Positions 1-4,191 of a stretch of DNA of 5,274 nt are shown piece after piece. The notes beneath the pieces were generated by a model. The model did no database searches. It saw only the letters and a list, made by a program, of their open reading frames with translations, and was not told the origin of the DNA. Each line of letters starts with the position of its first letter. Position 1 is the first letter of the stretch. The position numbers were made by a program, and so were the translations under genes. The stretch comes from Betaproteobacteria bacterium (lineage in GTDB: Bacteria > Pseudomonadota > Gammaproteobacteria > Burkholderiales > Nitrosomonadaceae): contig JAHZIU010000003.1 of NCBI GenBank assembly GCA_022601315.1, positions 1 through 5,274 of the forward strand, read 5' to 3'.

Positions 1-18
1 CTACATATTTTATTAATC

Positions 19-42
19 TTGACTTATAAATCGTCTTATAAT
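19..42 (+). promoter_or_regulatory. Possible promoter of the amidotransferase gene
   Basis: A perfect TATAAT sits at 37-42, and a TTGACT resembling a -35 box sits at 19-24. The spacer between them is only 12 bases, well short of the usual 16-18, so the two are unlikely to work together as a normal sigma-70 pair. TATAAT may act alone, with a poor -35 (TAATCT, 14-19). The leader to the start codon would be about 75 bases. This is a weak call based on sequence match only. Confidence 0.25.
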
Positions 43-125
43 GCCGGCAAACATTTGTCCTAATTGGTTGGATGTTGTGCGGCAATACTTCTGTAGAAAT
101 CTTTTGCAAATTTATTTAACATGCG

Positions 126-869
126 ATGAGCAGATCCAGGCCATTCCTTATTTTACAATTACGCCCCGAAGACGAAACCTCTGATAATGAGTTTGCCGCG
201 ATGCTCAAGTATGGGGGTCTAGAAGAAAAAGAGACTCATCGCATACGTATCGAAAAGAGTGGTATTCCTGAGGATCTGGTGCTTGAGAATTATTCGGCCG
301 TGATCGTCGGCGGCAGCCCTTTTGATATCAGTACACCAGGACCGGATAAATCCATAATCCAGAAGAAAATTGAACAGGGCTTTAACCGTCTGTTTGATGA
401 AATTGTCAGTAATGATTTCCCATTTCTGGGAGCCTGCTCCGGCAATGCTCTGTTGGGTTCATACCTGGGAGCTTCGATTTCGACCATGTACGGGGAAGCA
501 GTTGGCTGCGTGACCATTAGCCTTACTGAAGAAGGCAAGAAGGATACATTGCTTGCTGGATTTCCGGATCAGATCTCAGTCCTGCTTGGGCATAAAGAAG
601 CATGCGATGTAACACCTGTTGGTGCTACGTTGTTAATGACGGGCATTGCCTGTCCGGTTCAAATGTTTCGCATAGGTAAAAACGTGTATGCCACGCAGTT
701 TCATCCCGAAGGAGATAGCGAAGGATTTACGCTACGGATACGCGCTTATAAGCACCATGGCTATTTTCAGCCCCATGAAGCGGACATTCTTATCGATGCG
801 GTTAGCCAGAAACACACGCCTTATGCACAAAATATTCTGAAACGATTTGTCAGTCGATATGCACGCTAA
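126..869 (+). CDS. Class I glutamine amidotransferase (GMP-synthase-like, stand-alone)
   Basis: This 247-residue protein is a single class I glutamine amidotransferase domain, which hydrolyses glutamine to supply ammonia to a partner reaction. The nucleophile elbow GACSG places the catalytic Cys at 104. QFHPEGD supplies His193 and Glu195, completing the triad. The early strand FLILQLRPED, the VIVGGSPFD segment near residues 59-67 and the LGHKEAC segment near 154-160 fit the cytosolic GuaA-like branch. There is no ATP pyrophosphatase domain, so this is not a full GMP synthase. Its acceptor substrate and partner are unknown. ATG at 126 is the first in-frame start after a TAA at 117-119. It has no convincing Shine-Dalgarno sequence, and the ATG at 121 in another frame opens a two-codon ORF (ATGCGATGA) that overlaps it. 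A later start at Met26 would lose the first strand and is less likely. Neighbouring genes do not suggest a pathway. Confidence 0.88.
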   Translation: MSRSRPFLILQLRPEDETSDNEFAAMLKYGGLEEKETHRIRIEKSGIPEDLVLENYSAVIVGGSPFDISTPGPDKSIIQKKIEQGFNRLFDEIVSNDFPFLGACSGNALLGSYLGASISTMYGEAVGCVTISLTEEGKKDTLLAGFPDQISVLLGHKEACDVTPVGATLLMTGIACPVQMFRIGKNVYATQFHPEGDSEGFTLRIRAYKHHGYFQPHEADILIDAVSQKHTPYAQNILKRFVSRYAR

Positions 870-934
870 CACTTTGAGTTATCTATGCTTCAGAAACTAC
901 TACTTTGCCATATTGGTTTTTCGTTCTCCACAAG

Positions 935-1056
935 TTCAGTTGCTTGCCTAGAATCTTTATCAATACTTCATAAGAAGGAAAGTATTGTCACATGCTTACA
1001 TGTTGGTGCCTTAGCTTCTTATTGGCTATTGTTACTCAACTGAATCAGCTAGGCAA
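935..1056. other. Cluster of complementary segments, possible structured RNA element
   Basis: The spacer 870-1226 has no supported gene, but this part can fold extensively. TTGCCTAG (944-951) is fully complementary to CTAGGCAA (1049-1056) and would close the element. Inside it, CAATACTT (961-968) pairs with AAGTATTG (980-987) around an 11-base loop. ACATG (990-994) pairs with CATGT (999-1003) around CTTA, and TAGC (1012-1015) can pair with GCTA (1025-1028). A further pair, TTCAGTTG (935-942) with CAACTGAA (1037-1044), crosses the closing stem, so it would form a pseudoknot or an alternative fold. Three exact 8-base complements in about 120 bases is more than chance would readily give. No known RNA family is recognised, and transcription is unproven. 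Confidence 0.35.
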
Positions 1057-1143
1057 TCGATAAATCAGTCGCTTAGGAAAATTCTTCCGTCTATGTCCTC
1101 TGTTTCATATTTTTATTTTATGAAATTACAAACCTTATTAGCG

Positions 1144-1193
1144 CTGACATATCTTAAATACATGCTAATTTCAGTCAGGGTTCATGCTAATAT
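1144..1193 (+). promoter_or_regulatory. Promoter-like region with tandem CATGCTAAT repeats
   Basis: CTGACA at 1144-1149 matches the -35 consensus at five of six bases. Sixteen bases downstream, TGCTAATTT (1163-1171) resembles an extended -10. The 9-mer CATGCTAAT occurs at 1161-1169 and again at 1183-1191, a centre-to-centre step of 22 bp, about two helical turns. The second copy reads TGCTAATAT and is also extended -10-like. The repeats could be alternative -10 elements or a tandem operator bound on one face of the DNA. They lie 36-66 bases upstream of the TagO-like gene, so they plausibly control it. Confidence 0.35.
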
Positions 1194-1226
1194 TTACGGA
1201 AAAACTAAAATTAAGAGTGAGAAGAT

Positions 1227-1868
1227 ATGAAGGTTGATTTAATAAAAGAAACCATGACAAGAATTGTATTAACATTTGCATTTGTGTTGTTTTATATACC
1301 CCTGTCCTTTGCAGAGTCGAGTATAAGCGATCAAGAGATTGCAAAATGTGCTGCTGTGAAAGGCGAGTTGGCTAGGTTAGACTGTTTCGATAGGCTCGCA
1401 AAAGAACACAATCTTTTTGGCAAGCAAACGCAACAATCAAACATAAAAGGGAAAGGCCAATGGTTGGTGAAAACAGAGATTAATCCTGTTGATGATTCAA
1501 ATACCGTTACCCTTTATTTGGAAGCTGAATCCGGAAAAGGTATTTTGGATGACACGGTTAGTCTCATTGTTAGATGCCAAAGCAATAAAACAGATTTGCA
1601 TATCAACTGGCATAGTTATTTGGGCAATGAAGCCAAGGTGTTAACAAGAATCGGTGATGCTACAGCACAGACCTCTCTATGGGATATTTCGCCAGATAAA
1701 GAAGGAAGTTTTCGCAAAGGGCCAATAGGTTTTTTAAAAGAAATGATGAAGGCATCAAGACTTGTTGCGCAAATAACGCCTTACAATGAAAATCCGATAA
1801 CAGCAGTCTTTAATACAACGGGTCTTTCAAGTGCTATAAAACCACTAAGAGAGACTTGTGGCTGGTGA
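1227..1868 (+). CDS. tagO: TagO/VasI-family type VI secretion-associated protein
   Basis: This 213-residue exported protein resembles the TagO/VasI (VCA0118-like) family. Members are periplasmic accessories of type VI secretion; TagO-type proteins have been linked to envelope steps of assembly. An N-terminal signal peptide (hydrophobic run about 13-26) probably ends after SFA at residue 29. The motif CAAVKGELARLDCFDRLA (41-58) contains Cys41 and Cys53. The family core follows: INPVDDSNTVTLYLEA (85-100), IVRCQSNKTDLHINWHSYLG (114-133), RIGD (141-144), ITPYNENPITAVF (183-195) and the terminal LRETCGW. Cys117 and Cys211 may form a second disulfide. ATG at 1227 is preceded by GAGTGAGAAG. Met10 (1254) is an alternative that gives a more compact signal peptide, but its ribosome site is weaker. 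No other type VI gene is in the window, so the protein is an orphan here and may serve a system elsewhere. The family call rests on remembered motif similarity. Confidence 0.75.
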   Translation: MKVDLIKETMTRIVLTFAFVLFYIPLSFAESSISDQEIAKCAAVKGELARLDCFDRLAKEHNLFGKQTQQSNIKGKGQWLVKTEINPVDDSNTVTLYLEAESGKGILDDTVSLIVRCQSNKTDLHINWHSYLGNEAKVLTRIGDATAQTSLWDISPDKEGSFRKGPIGFLKEMMKASRLVAQITPYNENPITAVFNTTGLSSAIKPLRETCGW

Positions 1869-1873
1869 AGTGT

Positions 1874-1905
1874 ATTAAGATTTAATCTTGTTTCGTCATT
1901 TTACT
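1874..1905 (+). terminator. Weak hairpin after the TagO-like gene
   Basis: AAGATT and AATCTT (1877-1889) are complementary around a single T. A realistic hairpin would have only about 4 pairs, followed by the T-rich GTTTCGTCATTTT. It lies 8 bases after the stop codon, where a terminator is expected. The stem is short and AT-only at its base, so it would be inefficient if it works at all. Confidence 0.2.
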
Positions 1906-1970
1906 GATGAGGTTAGGGATAGTAGTGATTTATGCCGTCATTATCCTTAAAGGCCGTTATGTCGTTATCT

Positions 1971-2128
1971 AGCCTGAATGTTGCACCAGTTGGTGGAATT
2001 TAAATGCCGCCTTGTATTGAATGGAGCGCACGCACTCCATTTGCCACAGAATGACAGCGTCTGTCAGCCGCGAACATGTTCAATTCAACAATACGGTATT
2101 AAAATTCCAGCAACTGTGATTTCTGGCT
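1971..2128. repeat. Long imperfect inverted repeat with a forked tip
   Basis: The main stem joins 1987-2009 to 2094-2116: 20 of 23 positions are Watson-Crick and one is G-T, with the blocks CAGTTG, TGGAATTT, AAT and CCG each facing their complement. It continues inward with TTGT (2012-2015) to ACAA (2088-2091) and TGAAT (2018-2022) to ATTCA (2083-2087). Outward, AGCCTGAA (1971-1978) faces TTCTGGCT (2121-2128) with one mismatch. The tip holds two more hairpins: AATGGAG/CTCCATT (2020-2026/2035-2041, 8-base loop, sharing its first bases with the main stem) and TGACAG/CTGTCA (2052-2057/2061-2066, 3-base loop). The perfect palindrome GAACATGTTC follows at 2072-2081. The whole could be a structured RNA, a cruciform, or a single-strand-folding DNA site such as a replication, transfer or recombination site. 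I do not recognise its family. A 75-codon reading frame over it (1978-2205) looks incidental. Confidence 0.7.
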
Positions 2129-2153
2129 GGGACACAGCACGCAGATATTGGCT

Positions 2154-2175
2154 ATTCCCTTGGCAAGTAAGGAAT
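2154..2175. repeat. Small hairpin downstream of the forked repeat
   Basis: ATTCC-C-TT (2154-2161) can pair with AAGGAAT (2169-2175) around the loop GGCAAGT, with one bulged C. It is not followed by a T-run, so it is not an obvious terminator. It may be an extra stem of the adjacent element. The copies of GGCTAT at 2150-2155 and 2177-2182 bracket it. Confidence 0.3.
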
Positions 2176-2208
2176 GGGCTATCATGCAAAACGCGTGAAA
2201 CCTAACTG

Positions 2209-2226
2209 TCATCGTATATGCGATGA
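2209..2226. promoter_or_regulatory. 18-base near-palindrome, possible operator
   Basis: TCATCGTATATGCGATGA is symmetric at eight of nine pairs, the exception being T2215 against G2220. It lies about 185 bases before the M23 gene and is not followed by a T-run, so a dimeric repressor or activator site is more plausible than a terminator. The rest of the stretch 2227-2410 shows only short symmetric words (CACATGTG at 2255-2262, GTCATGTGAC at 2315-2324) and a TATAAA at 2294-2299 without a good -35 box. No regulator gene is adjacent. Confidence 0.3.
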
Positions 2227-2397
2227 TCGTGAATCGGGTTGGAGTTTGTCCTTTCACATGTGGTAAATCTCACAGCGTAAAAAATACATTTTCTATAAAT
2301 TTGAATAAAAATACGTCATGTGACATTCCATTTGCTTATTTCGAACGAATTCGGTGGTAACTACAAAGGGATGAATAAGAATATGGAGATGAATACG

Positions 2398-2402
2398 AAA
2401 GG
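2398..2402 (+). promoter_or_regulatory. Ribosome binding site of the M23 gene
   Basis: AAAGG ends eight bases before the ATG at 2411. An in-frame TGA at 2390-2392 rules out any longer start, so this site fixes the start codon. Confidence 0.55.
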
Positions 2403-2410
2403 ATACTGTT

Positions 2411-3124
2411 ATGCGTCTTACTTTTACTATTGCCATTCTATTGATCTGTACCGCTTGTACCACAGAACAAGCCTATCGCTTACCATTTGCCGATGGTGTT
2501 GAAGTTAGAATTACTGCAGATCCTGATACACATGTGACACCGGTCGCGGATATGTACGATATGCAGGCGGTTCAACGCAATCAGATCGTCGCCGCAGCCG
2601 CTGAAGGATGGGTACGGTTTATCAAGGACAGCGCGAGCACTAACATAGATAACGATCCAAATGCCACAAACAACTATATTTGGATCGAACATCCGCTTGA
2701 TTATTGCCAACCGACGGATGATCCGACAGGCACTATTGGAATTCCTGGTGAGGGAACCTGCAAGACTTGTCCCGCTGGATTGGGAAAATGTAATGAGTGG
2801 ACGTTGTACGCTCATATTCAGCAGGATACGGCTCGAGGGTTCGCGAGTCTGAGTGAAAATGACTGGGTCGTGGCCGGGCAACCCATTGGTATTGAAGGTG
2901 ATGTCGGAATTGCAGCGGGACGTCATGTGCATTTTCACGTTTTTACGATCGATCTTGATCTGCCAACTAAGGATAATCTTCAGGTGCCGACTGAGAATGG
3001 TGATTATAATCCCTGGACTATATTACATGGGCGGAGTGAGCGAATCCCGCTTTTTTGCACTGCTGCAGGTCTGCGCAGTGTAAAAGCAGGCGAGACGCAT
3101 GTTGCTGCGCCGTGTCCTTTCTGA
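2411..3124 (+). CDS. Predicted lipoprotein, M23 (LytM-type) metallopeptidase
   Basis: This 237-residue protein is probably a peptidoglycan endopeptidase anchored in the outer membrane. Residues 1-16 form a short lipoprotein signal: MRLT, a hydrophobic run, then CTAC with Cys16 as the likely lipidated residue. Cys at -3 is unusual for a lipobox, and Thr17 does not signal inner-membrane retention. The zinc-site residues of the LytM fold can be placed: His41 and Asp50 as the first H...D pair (aligned to forms where they are spaced apart), His135 in LYAHI, and His172/His174 in GRHVHFHV, the HxH motif. VAAAAEGWV near 60-68 is the usual core strand. An insertion of about 35 residues between IWIEHPLD and EWTLYAHI carries Cys99, Cys117, Cys120 and Cys127; Cys216 and Cys235 are near the end. 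These probably form disulfides. M23 enzymes cut cross-links during growth, division, lysis or secretion. Since the metal ligands appear present, it is more likely active than a dead LytM factor. Confidence 0.8.
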   Translation: MRLTFTIAILLICTACTTEQAYRLPFADGVEVRITADPDTHVTPVADMYDMQAVQRNQIVAAAAEGWVRFIKDSASTNIDNDPNATNNYIWIEHPLDYCQPTDDPTGTIGIPGEGTCKTCPAGLGKCNEWTLYAHIQQDTARGFASLSENDWVVAGQPIGIEGDVGIAAGRHVHFHVFTIDLDLPTKDNLQVPTENGDYNPWTILHGRSERIPLFCTAAGLRSVKAGETHVAAPCPF

Positions 3125-3129
3125 CCGAA

Positions 3130-3261
3130 AACGCCTTAATGATTGTACGCATATACAGAGGCGTTGCAAGCCATCAATTGGGAATGTTGACTAAGAAGAA
3201 TCTCGTGATGCGCATACCGCTCTTTAACGAAAATAATAAGACTGAATACTGCAATGAATGA
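3130..3261 (+). pseudogene. 5' remnant of a tyrosine recombinase (out of frame with the catalytic part)
   Basis: Directly after the M23 stop, this frame reads ALMIVRIYRGVASHQLGMLT followed by KKNLVMRIPLFNENNKTEYCNE and a stop. This is how the end of the core-binding (SAM-like) domain and the linker of tyrosine integrases commonly look, where a helix ending in GML/GLI-T-KNP leads to a charged NNK-x-x-Y stretch. Roughly the first 100 or more residues of a normal integrase are missing, because further upstream this frame runs inside the M23 gene. Removing one copy of a tandem AATG (3253-3260) joins it cleanly to the following catalytic domain as EYCNDIQLERLL. The assignment is by pattern, not by database search. 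Confidence 0.6.
3253..3260 (+). repeat. AATG tandem duplication that breaks the integrase frame
   Basis: AATG occurs twice in tandem (3253-3256 and 3257-3260). The extra four bases shift the frame. With a single copy the codons read GAA TAC TGC AAT GAT ATC CAA and the integrase is continuous. As it stands, the upstream frame stops at 3259-3261 and an ATG at 3254 opens the downstream frame, an 8-base overlap that could permit translational coupling. Confidence 0.6.
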
Positions 3262-3784
3262 TATCCAATTGGAGAGATTGTTGTCGATACTGTATACCGA
3301 CGAAGATCGTGTGGTTTGTTTGATTGCTTTATTTCTACTTAGTACCGGCTGTCGTTTGAATGAAGTTCTTTCGGCCAAATGGCGTGATGTCGATATTGAG
3401 AAAGAAGTATTTACGGTCAGGGCAAAATACAATGAAAGCAAAAGATTGTGTTTGGTCCCATTGAGTAATAGTGCCGTGGAGGTTTTGAATCAATTAGAAA
3501 CTCAAGGTAAGTTCGAGCACTTGTTTATTAATCGCAAGACTGGAAAAGAGTATACATCCATTAATGAAGCATGGGTGCGGTTACGAATGAAAGCGGGTTT
3601 GCCTCATTTGCGACTACATGACTTGCGTCACCAATATGCATCTTTCCTTGTGAGTGGTGGTCGTGCATTGTATGACGTACGGCGGAAATTGGGACACTTT
3701 GATCCGAAAGTGACAATGCGCCATGCTCATTTGTCGACAAGGGTGTTACGGGATGCTGCCAATCAATGGTCTGTCAAAAATTAG
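3254..3784 (+). CDS. Tyrosine recombinase catalytic domain, truncated, catalytic Tyr replaced by His
   Basis: These 176 residues are the C-terminal catalytic domain of a tyrosine-type site-specific recombinase (phage/ICE integrase family), which normally cuts and rejoins DNA through a 3'-phosphotyrosine. Visible residues are Arg34 (TGCRLNEVL), a beta-hairpin Lys58 (RAKYNESKR), His122 and Arg125 (HDLRH) and His148 (KLGHFD). In the nucleophile motif, normally T-x-R-Y-A-H-L, this protein reads TMRHAHLS: position 157 is His, codon CAT at 3722-3724. That differs by one base from TAT (Tyr). Without the tyrosine it should not recombine DNA. The N-terminal domain is also lost and the gene is frame-shifted just before its ATG, which lacks a Shine-Dalgarno sequence. 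It is best read as a decaying integrase from an element once integrated here. A residual DNA-binding role cannot be excluded. The family call is firm, the loss of activity is inferred. Confidence 0.85.
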   Translation: MNDIQLERLLSILYTDEDRVVCLIALFLLSTGCRLNEVLSAKWRDVDIEKEVFTVRAKYNESKRLCLVPLSNSAVEVLNQLETQGKFEHLFINRKTGKEYTSINEAWVRLRMKAGLPHLRLHDLRHQYASFLVSGGRALYDVRRKLGHFDPKVTMRHAHLSTRVLRDAANQWSVKN

Positions 3785-3903
3785 AGGGGAAGTGTAAGGC
3801 TCCAACGTATGAGGGGACGCAGTTTCAGGGTGGTGACGAATGATTCTCCAAGTCGGGTATCTTGCAGCGGTGGGACTCCATATTGTTTGCCATTTGATTT
3901 GAA

Positions 3904-4050
3904 TTAAAAAAATGAAAGTGGTATCTCTGCAACTTCAGTTGGTGAAATTACAGTAGGTGTAAAACTAATTGCATTGGCTTCATTGGTGCCAGCATAGCCA
4001 TCTGTATCAATAATCACATCGCTAGCTTTGAAAAGATGAATCCTGAGCAT
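3904..4050 (-). pseudogene. Possible short minus-strand gene remnant, faintly ParA-like
   Basis: Read on the minus strand from ATG at 4050 to TAA at 3904, this gives 48 residues. They include DVIIDTDGYAGTNEANAISF followed by TPTVISPTEV. A hydrophobic strand ending in IDT-x-G, then a helix and a second strand ending in SPTE, recalls the Walker B part of ParA/MinD-type partition ATPases (IDT-G ... aD-vviP-xPS). There is no Walker A motif, and the frame stays open upstream only to about 4104 without ParA-like sequence. It could be a fragment of a plasmid- or element-borne partition gene, or a chance reading frame. The similarity is by eye only. Confidence 0.2.
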
Positions 4051-4071
4051 GCAGTGATATTGAGCAGGTGA

Positions 4072-4149
4072 GTATCTGTAAAAAAATCGGCAATGATTGA
4101 TAAGCGATAACTAAATTATTGTATTTATGCACTAAAGTGTATCTGTAAA
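4072..4149 (+). repeat. 11-base direct repeat GTATCTGTAAA, two copies
   Basis: GTATCTGTAAA occurs at 4072-4082 and again at 4139-4149, 67 bases apart, bracketing an AT-rich segment. Inside, CAATGATT (4091-4098) and AATTATTG (4124-4131) are imperfect inverted copies. The arrangement may be paired regulator sites upstream of the VWA gene or the scar of a small insertion. Chance remains possible for 11 bases. Confidence 0.35.
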
Positions 4150-4172
4150 TCTCCGTCAATAGATTGTATAAA
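4144..4172 (+). promoter_or_regulatory. Weak promoter candidate for the VWA gene
   Basis: TATAAA at 4167-4172 resembles a -10 box. Seventeen bases upstream the -35 position (4144-4149) reads TGTAAA, a poor match that overlaps the second copy of the direct repeat. Transcription would begin about 12 bases before the proposed start codon, which is very short. Confidence 0.2.
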
Positions 4173-4191
4173 CAACTTCTTGGATAACGGA

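Larger units (their letters stand above)
3785..4191. other. Intergenic stretch between integrase remnant and VWA gene
   Basis: These 407 bases contain no well-supported gene. A 20-codon + strand frame with hydrophobic residues (3840-3902) and a 48-codon minus-strand frame (3904-4050, listed separately) are the only coding candidates. The half from about 4080 is AT-rich, with a direct repeat and a weak promoter candidate for the VWA gene. If the integrase belonged to an element, an attachment site could lie here, but none can be identified without a second copy. Confidence 0.4.

Noticed and set aside
126..869. Full GMP synthase (guaA)
   Set aside because: Only the amidotransferase domain is present and the gene ends at 247 residues, so no ATP pyrophosphatase or dimerisation domain exists.
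1978..2205. 75-codon + strand reading frame over the forked inverted repeat
   Set aside because: Its bases are explained by the inverted repeat, it has no ribosome site, and the residues resemble no family I recognise.
1971..2206. Integron attC site
   Set aside because: An ACCTAAC (2200-2206) resembles an R'' box, but there is no matching GTTRRRY partner in the right place and the stem is longer and arranged differently from an attC hairpin.
2480..2938. 152-codon minus-strand frame
   Set aside because: It lies fully opposite the M23 gene, whose family motifs and lipoprotein signal are clear, so it is a shadow.
3136..3441. 101-codon minus-strand frame
   Set aside because: It covers the integrase remnant in antisense and has no recognisable motif.
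3840..3902. 20-codon hydrophobic + strand frame (MILQVGYLAAVG...)
   Set aside because: It is very short with no clear ribosome site, no charged ends and no neighbour suggesting a small membrane peptide or toxin.
3936..3949. CAGTTGGTGAAATT, nearly the same as the left arm of the forked repeat (from 1987)
   Set aside because: A 13 of 14 match somewhere in a window of this size is expected by chance about once or twice, and the similarity does not extend.
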